64,000 nt of DNA from Symbiodinium natans. Lineage: Eukaryota; Sar; Dinophyceae; Suessiales; Symbiodiniaceae. This document shows positions 10,080 to 20,389 of the stretch, in pieces. Each line of letters begins with the position of its first letter. The stretch's first letter is position 1. The notes below the pieces were generated by a model, which saw only the letters and a list, made by a program, of their open reading frames with translations, did not search any database and was not told the DNA's origin. Position numbers and translations under genes: made by a program. The stretch is from positions 1 to 64,000 of the forward strand of contig CAJNDS010000473.1 of assembly GCA_905221605.1 (NCBI GenBank), written 5' to 3'.

Positions 10080-11170
10080 ATTCCACAGGATCATGGTGGA
10101 AGGCTAATAGCAGCCTTTCACCATTCAGGAAGGGGTTTGGGGAAACCTTGGTTTCCCCAATTAACTGCTTAACCGTCTAGGATTTGAAGGATCCTAGACT
10201 CCCTCTAGTATAAAATAAAGAAAATCCCAACGAGACTCGAGAGAGGACGACCCCGAATAGGGTCGTTCGAACGAGCAAAGCAGAATGAGAGGCTTTGCCT
10301 CTCATTATGCTTTGCGTCCATGTTTGAGTCAATGAAAAAACTAACAAAATCCTGTGTGGGCGCATGTGCGCGCGAAGGAAAATCCCACCCAAAATTCGCG
10401 ATGGCGTCTCGGCTGTCTATTTTGTTCGATTTTCCCAAAGTAGGTTTGGAAAAATGGACTCAAGAGAATTAAGCTTAGAAATTAAAATCTTATTATGGTT
10501 TTTTTGCCTTTATAGGTCAAAAACCATAATAAGAGGCCAATTTCTGGCTTATTTCTGAGGCCAATTTCCTAGAAATGTTTCTTTACCGATTCTCTTGTAA
10601 TGGAGGCCAATTTCCATAATAGAATGACCTAGTAGGTCATTCTATTATGGGACCGACAAAAAAAACTTTTTTACGGCAAGGCGTGACAAGGCGTTTTTCC
10701 ATAATAAGTCTTGTATTTTGGTGATTTCTCCATTTTCTGAAATAGAGGCCAATTTCTTTTTCTGAAATGGTCTGGAAATGGAGGCTTTTAGCCTCCTCCA
10801 TTTCCAGACCATTATGAGTTCAATTTCGTCTTGAATTCAAGTTCAATTTCACAATCCAAAGCTGTAAATCGTGTCTAGTTTGAAATATGAGACATGTTGT
10901 TGTGGTAGAAGTGTTGTTGTTTTTATATAGGATCCCACTACTTTTATAGGATTCTAGTTCAATTTCTATTGAACTCTTTGTCAGGATGAAGCAAATATCC
11001 ATCTCTTCACTTCATTAACAAAGGATTATGGTCTATTTTTACTTACTTTTCTCTGGATTCCAGATATAAGACCACTTGGATTATTCCCTGGCTAGCTCAG
11101 CTGGCTTGCCAAGTAAACTAATTCCTAGTTAATTATATAATTGTGTGAGCAACCTGCTATAATCTTTATT
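10080..11170. repeat. Hairpin-rich non-coding DNA upstream of LSU copy 1
   Basis: Contains many short perfect inverted repeats. Examples: the stem around GGGGAAACC/GGTTTCCCC at 10139; GACGACCC/GGGTCGTTC near 10246; GAATGAGAGGC/GCCTCTCATT near 10283; a 17-bp stem with 3-nt loop at 10614-10650; and GGTCTGGAAATGGAGG/CCTCCATTTCCAGACC near 10769. The motif AGGCCAATTTC recurs. No gene seen. Confidence 0.7.
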
Positions 11171-13250
11171 TGACTACTAAGCGGTTGTAAGATGCGATTA
11201 ATAAAGCTTCAATATCCATTTATCGAAAAGATACCTCTTTGTAGATAAAGACAAACCTCTGCAGAATAAGAGCATACTGAATTATAGAGGTGCTGAATCT
11301 CTTCATTAGCTTTCAGCTCCAAGCATGTGAAATGAGCTAAAAGATTATTAGTTAGATTTGTGTATTGTAAATGAAAGGTGAAAAGAATACCGAAAGGTAG
11401 GTGAAACTACATTTTACACTGCTACAAGTCCTACAGATTGTTTTCTTCTTCTAGATCACACATCCACACACCACTTACTAATACACATCACTAATATAAC
11501 TGCTTGTAGAAGAAAGAATTATCGAATTTCAATCACCACACTATAAAGTGTTTAAAGCCCGAATGCTAGCGATCTAACTATCCATCCAATGTGCCTCACA
11601 ACTCACAACACCCATTCCAACTAAATTGAGTCTATTAAAGATTAAAATGCTCAGAGATACACACCTGCCATCCAACCAATAGTTAGCAGTTAAATCTTAT
11701 ACGAGCCAATGTTAATATCTGGATCTGTTCAAAAGAAATAATGCTGTCTAATAAACAACAAAGGCACTACAACCCAACTAGACAGTGCTCAGCTATACTT
11801 GTAAAATGCTCTCCTCATTATAACCCCAACAATAAGATCCACCACCCAAAACATACATCATTCGCAATCTCGTTAAGATGGGTATTCACTTCTCTGACAA
11901 ATGGTCCATATAACCCCAAATAAATAGCCAAAGTTCTGTCTTAAATCAAATTCCCCCACAGCACCCATTCAAGTAAATAAACAAGCGACTCCTCACAAAC
12001 CAAAAGACCTCAAAAGTAGGATTAATTGGATCCATCTTTTCAAAAGTGTGTAGCATCTTATGAGCTAAATTATCCATCGACCCCATCACATATACCAAAT
12101 AAAGCCTTTACTGAAGCTCTAAATGTCGAGATAGAATAAGATTCACAAGTCAAAATGGCAATTTAAGTAATTTAAATTCTCTACAACCCAACTATAAATC
12201 CCCACCTCCCAAACCCACCCACTGACAAACATGCACACTCCAAAACACAAGCCCTCAAGCAAGATCCTTCCAGATATAGCTGAAGGTTAAAAGACTTGTT
12301 AACCCCCCTCCCATACCTTGTACACATTAAAACAGCTTGGTCAATACACTAATACATACCCAGAAGTCCATAATAAGCCAACTCCAAGAACTCGACCCAT
12401 AACTTGTCTAACTTAGGGATAACAATAATATTTATCAAGCGACTGTATAGCAAATACACAAGTTTTAGTTAAAGATGTCTAGATTTTAGAACTGATATGT
12501 GACCAGCATACATCACACAAACGTTGGCCGTAACTATAACGGTCCTAAGGTAGCAAATTTCCTTGTCGTCCTAATAACGACCTGCATGAAACATAGAACG
12601 ATTCGATAGCTGTCTTGCACACACATCATGGTAAAATATTCATCAGTACAAAGAATATGCTGGCTCACTAAGACCACACTAAAGGACAAAAAGACCCTCT
12701 GAAGCTTTATAGGGATAAAATCTAGTATCTCCATGCCCCCCATCACCCAACACACAAGAAGCGAGAAAGACAGGCATTACTACTATGCAACGACCGAAGT
12801 TAGTCTAAAGACTGTTTAATTGGGGCGATAAGCTTATCTAATCCACCTAAGGTGAACAAAGCCATCCAATCAACCAACTAATAAGTGCAAAGATACATGT
12901 TTCGCTTAATGGCCCAAGAAGTCCTTCCCAGTATTTAAATGCTATCTTAATGAGCTTAAAATTAATCTAACAGGCTTAATTTCGGCAATACGAAAGCTCA
13001 CATTATCAAGAAAAATGCACCTCGATGTCGGCTTATCATCACCAAAATCTGTAGCTAGCTTATTGGTGGGAGTGCTCACTCCGTAAATCGGTACGTGAGC
13101 TGGGTTCAGAACGATGTAAATCAGTTTGGTCTATATCTTTAATCATACACACAAGAAATGCATTCTTTTCTCAGTACGCAAGGACCAGAAAGATTAAGCT
13201 AAAGCTGAATGTAACAATATAGTGGTATCACTGTTTCAAGATAAGTGATT
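11171..13250 (+). rRNA. Organellar-type LSU rRNA, copy 1 (22-nt deletion near the PTC)
   Basis: Conserved LSU segments occur in the normal 5'-to-3' order. They are a 5' end like that of 23S (ACTAAGCGGTTGTAAGATGCG, 11176); AAAGGTGAAAAGAATACCG near 11378 (domain I); GCTAGCGATCTAACTATCC near 11565; the helix 69-71 block TAACTATAACGGTCCTAAGG at 12531; AAAAGACCCTCTGAAGCTTT near 12688; TTTAATTGGGGCG near 12817; GCACCTCGATGTCGGCTTATC at 13017; GTACGTGAGCTGGGTTCAGA near 13091; and the sarcin-ricin stem at 13173-13186. At ~2.08 kb it is shorter than bacterial 23S, as divergent organellar LSU often is. Compared with copy 2 it lacks about 22 nt just before the AACAGG at 12969, beside the peptidyl-transferase centre. 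The sarcin-ricin loop reads GCAA instead of GAGA. Ends are approximate. Confidence 0.85.
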
Positions 13251-15974
13251 AGCAGCCCAACCACCATACCACTAATGGTGGTCTGTCTCCCTTGGCTGCA
13301 TTCACATGTGCTTTTCGTCCCGAACAACGTGAAACGTCCGGTATCGAAGCACAAAAATAGTAGGGGAAGGTAACCAAAACCTCAAAATAGAGCGACAGGT
13401 GTAGACGTCTCGCGCCTATTTTGACTTTTGGGCTCCAAAATGGTCTATTTTCCACCTATTTTCCAACTATTTCCTCATCCACCAGCTGCAAATCGTGTCT
13501 ATTTGAAGATTGTTGTTGTCTATTTGGGAAAAATGATGGATTCTATCCATCATCATTTTTCCCAAATACAGTAGGTATCAAGGGTACATCTCCATGATGC
13601 TACTTGGTATTTGTTGTTGTATTGCTCATTTTAGAGTCGAAATGGGCTTGAAAAGCAGATATTGATGGTACATTTGGTCCATCAGCATGCATATTTGTTG
13701 TCTTAAGAGCATTTTAAATGCTCCTCTTCCTCTCCAAAGAGGTATTGTTGTTGTTTTGAAGACGTCTTGTCTTCGAAATTGGCCTTGAAAACAGGTTTCC
13801 ATGGCACATCTGGTATGTGCCACTTGAGATGAAGGGTATTTTGAGGGATTTATCCCCCTCAAAATACCCGAACATCGAGAATCCCATCACGAAATGGGTC
13901 TAAAAACAGGTTTAGGTGGTACATTCTCTATGCACCACTTAGGATTAGGTGTTGGGGTTGGTATCTTGATGGATTTATTCCCATCAAAATAGCCAATCCC
14001 AACCCGAACATTTAAAATCCCATCACGAATATAACCCGAAACTTTCGTTGTTATATCCGAGATGGGAACCCGAAACTCTTCGATTTTAGCATCGAAACAT
14101 TTCCGAAAAACAGTTCTTTTTGGAGGTCGACCTTGGTCGACCGACAAAAATTTTTTTTTTCTCGGAAGAGCAGTTTTTTCTAAATTACAAGAGAATTAGG
14201 CTTACGACCGACAAAAAATTTTTTTTACGGAAGAGCGTGACAAGATTTGGAGTTGGAAAAATGGAGGATTTATCCTCCTCCATTTTTTCCAACTCCATGT
14301 CGAAATGGTCCTCTATTTCACGATGGCCTTGGCCATGTGATGGCATTGGTGTTGGTGTTTTGGAATTGGAATTTTCAATTCCAATTCCAATTCCAAAACA
14401 CCATACGTCAAGAAATTGGCCTTTCAGGACAAGTCACGATGGCCTTGCTAAAGGACTTTTGACCCGTAAAGGCACTTTTCCATAATAGAATTTCCAAATC
14501 TACGGTAATTTCCTGCGCACATGTGCTTGCACATGTGCGCGGGAAAAAGGTCAAAGAGACCTATATGTTTAAATTCCAAATAACTTGGATGGATCTTCGA
14601 TCCATCCAAGTTATTGGGATTTAAACGTTTAAATTCCTTATAGGAGGAGGATCGAAGATCCTCCTCCTATTAGGAATTTAAACATTCAAATGGATAATAA
14701 GGAAGGATCTTCGATCCTTCCTTATAATCCATTTGAATTACTTACGTTTCTCGACGTAAATCAAAGAAAATTCTAACAGCCTGAAGAGCTTTAGCTCTTC
14801 CGGCTGTTGGAATTTTAACTAGGTCTGGAAGGCCGAAGGCCTTCCATCCCTACTTAAAATCCCACCAGCCATAAATCAATGAGAATACTACCAGGATATG
14901 TGTTGGATGGTGCCGAATAGGCACCATTCAACACATCAGGAAGGGGTTTGGGGAAACCTTGGTTTCCCCAATTAACTACTTAACCGTCTAGGATCCGAAG
15001 GATCCTAGACTCCCTCTAGTATAAAATAAAGAAAATCCTAACGAGACTCGAGAGAGGACGACCCCGAATAGGGGTCGTTCGAACGACCTTAATATAGCAA
15101 AGCAGAATGAGAGGCTTCGCCTCTCATTATGCTTTGCGTCTATGTATAAGTCAATGAAAAAACTAACTAAATCCTGCAGGTGTGCGCGCGAGAAATCCAC
15201 CCGAAATTTCACGATGGCGTCTCGGCTTTGTAATTTGTTGCAAAATCCCAAAGTAGCTTTTGGAAAATGGTGTCAACAAAATAAGCTTAGCGATCTGATT
15301 TCTATTATGCTTTTTTAGGTTTACAGGTCAAAAGCATAATAACTAGGCCAATTTCTGAGATGAAATCTCAGAAAATGGTCTAGTTATAATTCTCTTGTGA
15401 GAGGCCAATTTCTCTAAGGAATTTGACCTAGCAGGTCAAAATCCTTAGAGACCGACAAAAAAAACTTTTTTACGGCAAGGCGTGACAAGGCGTTTTTCCA
15501 TAATAACTCATGAATTTAGGCCAATTTCCCATTTTCCAGAATTCCATTTCTGAAATGGTCTGGAAATGGAGGCTCTTAGCCTCCTCCATTTCCAGACCAT
15601 ATTTCACAATCCAAAGCTGTAAATCGTGTCTACTTTGAAATATGAGAAGTTCAATTTCTGAACTGGAGTGTTCATTGAACTGTGTTTGTGGTAGAAGTGT
15701 TGTTGTTTTTATATAGGATCCTAGTCTATTTTAGTAGGATTTTAGTTCAATTTCTATTGAACTTATATTGTCAGGATGAAGCCCATTTCCATCTCTTCAC
15801 TTGATTAACAAAGGGTTAGGTTTATTTTTTAACTACTTTCCTCTGGATTTCAACTCCAGATATAAGACCACTTGGATTATTCCCTGGTCAGCTTAGAGTA
15901 GAAGCTGGCTTGCCAAGTAAACTAATTCCTAGTTAATTTTATAATTGTGTGAGCAACCTGCTATAATCTTTATT
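13251..15974. repeat. Hairpin-dense non-coding DNA between LSU copies, unit 1
   Basis: No gene seen. Hairpins are crowded, notably between 14512 and 14960, where about seven long stems follow one another with loops such as TTC or GAA: arms CTTGGATGGATC/GATCCATCCAAG, GGAGGAGGATC/GATCCTCCTCC, GGAAGGATC/GATCCTTCC, AGGTCTGGAAGGCC and GTTGGATGGTGCC. TTG/GTT trinucleotide runs occur at 13500-13760. A larger stem is GGGTATTTTGAGGG/CCCTCAAAATACCC at 13838. The motif GACCGACAAAAA...ACGGAAGAGCGTGACAAG occurs at 14205 and a variant at 15450. Confidence 0.75.
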
Positions 15975-18075
15975 TGACTACTAAGCGGTTGTAAGATGCG
16001 ATTAATAAAGCTTCAATATCCATTTATCGAAAAGATACCTCTTTGTAGATAAAGAGAAATCTCTGCAGAATAAGAGCATACTGAATTATAGAGGTGCTGA
16101 ATCTCTTCATTAGCTTTCAGCTCCAAGAATGTGAAATGAGCTAAAAGATTATTAGTTAGATTTGTGTATTGTAAATGAAAGGTGAAAAGAATACCGAAAG
16201 GTAGGTGAAACTACATTTTACACTGCTACAAGTCCTACAGATTGTTTTCTTCTTCTAGATCACACATCCACACACCACTTACTAATACACATCACTAATA
16301 TAACTGCTTGTAGAAGAAAGAATTATCGAATTTCAATCACCACACTATAAAGTGTTTAAAGCCCGAATGCTAGCGATCTAACTATCCATCCAATGTGCCT
16401 CACAACTCACAACACCCATTCCAACTAAATTGAGTCTATTAAAGATTAAAATGCTCAGAGATACACACCTGCCATCCAACCAATAGTTAGCAGTTAAATC
16501 TTATACGAGCCAATGTTAATATCTGGATCTGTTCAAAAGAAATAATGCTGTCTAATAAACAACAAAGGCACTACAACCCAACTAGACAGTGCTCAGCTAT
16601 ACTTGTAAAATGCTCTCCTCATTATAACCCCAACAATAAGATCCACCACCCAAAACATACATCATTCGCAATCTCGTTAAGATGGGTATTCACTTCTCTG
16701 ACAAATGGTCCATATAACCCCAAATAAATAGCCAAAGTTCTGTCTTAAATCAAATTCCCCCACAACACCCTTTCAAGTAAATAAACAAGCGACTCCTCAC
16801 AAACCAAAAGACCTCAAAAGTAGGATTAATTGGATCCATCTTTTCAAAAGTATGTAGCATCTTATGAGCTAAATTATCCATCGACCCCATCACATATACC
16901 AAATAAAGCCTTTACTGAAGCTCTAAATGTCGAGATAGAATAAGATTCACAAGTCAAAATGGCAATTTAAGTAATTTAAATTCTCTACAACCCAACTATA
17001 AATCCCCACCTCCCAAAGCCACCCACTGACAAACATGCACACTCCAAAACACAAGCCCTCAAGCAAGATCCTTCCAGATATAGCTGAAGGTTAAAAGACT
17101 TGTTAACCCCCCTCCCATACCTTGTACACATTAAAACAGCTTGGTCAATACACTAATACATACCCAGAAGTCCATAATAAGCCAACTCCAAGAACTCGAC
17201 CCATAACTTGTCTAACTTAGGGATAACAATAATATTTATCAAGCGACTGTATAGCAAATACACAAGTTTTAGTTAAAGATGTCTAGATTTTAGAACTGAT
17301 ATGTGACCAGCATACATCACACAAACGTTGGCCGTAACTATAACGGTCCTAAGGTAGCAAATTTCCTTGTCGTCCTAATAACGACCTGCATGAAACATAG
17401 AACGATTCGATAGCTGTCTTGCACACACATCATGGTAAAATATTCATCAGTACAAAGAATATGCTGGCTCACTAAGACCACACTAAAGGACAAAAAGACC
17501 CTCTGAAGCTTTATAGGGATAAAATCTAGTATCTCCATGCCCCCCATCACCCAACACACAAGAAGCGAGAAAGACAGGCATTACTACTATGCAACGACCG
17601 AAGTTAGTCTAAAGACTGTTTAATTGGGGCGATAAGCTTATCTAATCCACCTAAGGTGAACAAAGCCATCCAATCAACCAACTAATAAGTGCAAAGATAC
17701 ATGTTTCGCTTAATGGCCCAAGAAGTCCTTCCCAGTATTTAAATGCTATCTTAATGAGCTTAGAATTAATCTACCAACACCAAGCTACTCTACGGATAAC
17801 AGTAATTTCGGCAATACGAAAGCTCACATTATCAAGAAAAATGCACCTCGATGTCGGCTTATCATCACCAAAATCTGTAGCTAGCTTATTGGTGGGAGTG
17901 CTCATCCGTAAATCGGTACGTGAGCTGGGTTCAGAACGATGTAAATCAGTTTGGTCTATATCTTTAATCATACAGACAAGAAATGCATTCTTTTCTCAGT
18001 ACGCAAGGACCAGAAAGATTAAGCTAAAGCTGAATTTAACAATATAGTGGTATCACTGTTTCAAGATAAGTGATT
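15975..18075 (+). rRNA. Organellar-type LSU rRNA, copy 2 (PTC segment present)
   Basis: Same gene as copy 1, with about ten scattered differences over ~2.1 kb. It keeps the segment missing from copy 1: CTACTCTACGGATAACAG at 17785-17802, aligning with the bacterial GGTACTCCGGGGATAACAG around position 2450. Of the two copies in the unit it looks the more complete. The sarcin-ricin stem at 17998-18011 again has a GCAA loop. The mature ends cannot be set from sequence alone. Confidence 0.85.
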
Positions 18076-19410
18076 AGCAGCCCAACCACCATACCACTAA
18101 TGGTGGCCCATTATGGGATTCCCCTTGCTGCAATCACATTTGCTTCAATAATTGGTGGTTTAGAGTTGCGAACAACTCTACTCGTCCGGTTATCGAAGCA
18201 ATAATTAATAGGGGAGGGTAACCAAAACCCTAAAATAGAGCGATGGGTGTACTACTCTCGCGCCAATTTTGACTTTGAGGGTCAGAAATCGACTAAAAAC
18301 ACACATATTTTCACATATCCAGGAGCAAATCGTGTCTATTTAATGGGATTGGGAAAGTGAAAGCTTGCTTTCACTTTCACTTTCCCAATCCCATAACAGG
18401 TATTAAGGGTACATTTCCTTGATGTCCATGGGATTTGGTCTTTTCAAGAGCATTTATTGTTGTTGATTTAGCTCAAATTGGTCTTGAAAACCAGGATTAA
18501 GGGTACATTTCGCATGCTACTCTTATGATGTTGTTGTTGTTGTTGTTGTTTTAAGAGCATTTTACTCTTGAAATGGGCCTCAAAACCAGGTTTGATGGCA
18601 CATATAATCCACCTTCATGTGGATTTGTTGTTGTCTTGTATCTTTTAAGATCGAAATGGGCCTTGAAAACAGTAATCCATGGCACATTCTGATGATGCCC
18701 ATGGATATTTGTGGCTTCAAAAGCATTCTAGATGCTCAAATACCTCTCAAAGGAGGTATTCATGGCCCATGACACATGCACCACTTGGGTGTAAGGGTAT
18801 TTTGAGGGATTTATCCCCCTCAAAATACCCGAACATTTATATTTCCATCACGAATTGGAACCCGAAACTTCTCAAATGGATCACGTTTGAGGACCCGAAA
18901 CTTCCGAAACGGATCACGAAAGTGTTCCGAAACATTTCGAAAAAACGTTATTTTTGTTGGTCGAGCTTGCTCGACCGACAAAAACAACTTTTTTTCGGAA
19001 GACCGGTTTTTTCTAATTTTGACTAGAATTAGGCTTACGACCGACAAAGAAAACTTTTTTACGGAAGAGCGTGACAAGATTTTAGGGCTTGATATTTGGG
19101 ATTTGGAAATTGGAATTTTCAATTCCAATTTCAATTTCCAAATCCCAATACTTTTCACGATGGCCTCTCAAGATGGCCTCTAAATTCACGATGGCCTCAT
19201 GATGATGCCTTCATTTCACGATGGCCTCATATTTCACGATGGCCTACTTATTATGAAAATGACTCATAAACCTAAAATTCCATAATAGCTTTTCATTTTC
19301 TAAGCTTATCTTGTTGTGCCCATGTTCCCAAACCTACTTCGGGTTTTTTGGTCAAAATAAGCTTAGCCGACGCCAAACTGCATTTTCCTGCGCACATGTG
19401 CTTGCACAGC
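18076..19410. repeat. Hairpin-rich non-coding DNA downstream of LSU copy 2, unit 1
   Basis: Homologous to the region after copy 1 but clearly diverged, while the rRNA is almost unchanged. Contains a GTT run (18531-18551), several CACGATGGCC motifs (19148-19242), GAATTGGAA/TTCCAATTT-type stems near 19100 and the GACCGACAAAGAAAAC...ACGGAAGAGCGTGACAAG element at 19039. No gene seen. Confidence 0.65.
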
Positions 19411-19616
19411 ATGGCGTCTGCCTTACCGGCGAACCTTCTTCAAAGGAGAGGTGATTAGTTCACACGAAAAAACCGATGGTCCCAGCCGGGGGGACCTAAG
19501 TGAGCTTTCGACTTTCAGCCTCGATCTTATTCGCCCGTGTTGTCATTTTCCAAGGAGCCTCTTGCGAGTCTCTTCAATGAGTCACTTCTGGCATCAAACA
19601 GTGTTAAAGCGAATAG

Positions 19617-19841
19617 GGGAATGTGAGTTGGCAGCTAACCACAAGCGCTCAAGTGGAGCGAGCTCAGTGGAGCTGTGATGCCTCAGGGCATAGCATCGAG
19701 ATGGATATCTCCCCTGTTCGCATAGAGGAGACGCCCGAGTTCGATTGGAATCGCACAGAATTGTAAAGCGTTACTTTGCGATACATGTTGCGATGTGGAT
19801 TATTCATGAGGATTGAAATTTCATATGATACCTTTCGAGAG
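19617..19841 (+). repeat. Duplicated ~220-bp element, left copy, unit 1
   Basis: Shares long identical stretches with 20171-20389: GGGAATGTGAGTTGGCA, then GCGCTCAAGTGGAGCGAGCT, then CATAGCATCGAGATGGAT, CCCGAGTTCGATTGGAATCG and a tail TATGATACCTTTCGAGAGG. The words GAGCTCAGTGGAG and GAGTTCGATTGG, about 90 nt apart, loosely resemble tRNA A and B boxes, so a tRNA-derived SINE is possible but unproven. Confidence 0.55.
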
Positions 19842-20170
19842 GGGTTTTTTTATAGACACTTCGCGAGCGTATGACCCCTTATGAAGGAGCCCGAAGTTTC
19901 GGGTAGGCCCAAAACGACTCGAGAAAAAAAGAAAGGGGATGGGATGATGTAAGTTTGGGTTGCAGTTATCCCTAAACCCGAAGTTTCGAAGTTGCCGTTT
20001 TGCAAGTGCATGTTGTGCGAGTGAATCAGTGCTTCAACCTCAGTTTTGGGCGCTCACTGGACATGTGCATGCTGGCAATCACACACAACATGATGAGCGT
20101 GTCAGCACACTGATGCCCCAAGCTTGCAAAACGACCTTTAGCAGTTTGTTTTTTTCCCACCCTCGCCCTG

Positions 20171-20389
20171 GGGAATGTGAGTTGGCAAAGCTAACCACAA
20201 GCGCTCAAGTGGAGCGAGCTCAGTGGAGCTGTGATGCCTCAGGGCATAGCATCGAGATGGATGTCCCCCCTGTTCGCATGGCCCGAGTTCGATTGGAATC
20301 GCAGAATTGTGAAGCTTTTTTTCTGTGATACATGTTGCGATGTGGATTACTCATGAGGATGGAAATTTTATATGATACCTTTCGAGAGG
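20171..20389 (+). repeat. Duplicated ~220-bp element, right copy, unit 1
   Basis: Second copy of the element at 19617-19841, differing by small indels such as the loss of the AGAGGAGAC stretch. Both lie in the same orientation about 550 bp apart. Confidence 0.55.

Larger units (their letters stand above)
10061..19410. other. AT-rich organellar-type cassette, unit 1 (two LSU rRNA copies, hairpin-rich flanks)
   Basis: Base composition drops sharply compared with the LINE, long ORFs vanish, and a large-subunit rRNA appears twice, 4804 bp apart. The flanks of both copies share diagnostic blocks, for example the hairpin starting with GGGGAAACCTTGGTTTCCCC at 10139 and 14950. The cassette is thus about two tandem ~4.8-kb repeats of one rRNA gene plus non-coding DNA. 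No protein gene and no SSU rRNA was seen. Likely a nuclear insertion of plastid or mitochondrial DNA (NUPT/NUMT), possibly from single-gene molecules. The right edge lies near 19410, where a hairpin complete at 14512-14545 is cut in half. Confidence 0.7.

Noticed and set aside
11085..11150. tRNA-like words (GGCTAGCTCAGCTGGCTTGCC) upstream of LSU copy 1
   Set aside because: No T-arm or acceptor pairing, and the corresponding sequence at 15888 has insertions that destroy the resemblance.
12534..12755. 73-codon minus-strand ORF, and 60-codon ORFs near 11741
   Set aside because: They lie inside the LSU rRNA, including its most conserved block.
13500..13760. Spaced short repeats (TTGTTGTTG, GAAATGGGCCT and similar) as a CRISPR array
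   Set aside because: No constant repeat length or regular spacers; these are trinucleotide runs and hairpin arms in eukaryote/organellar DNA.
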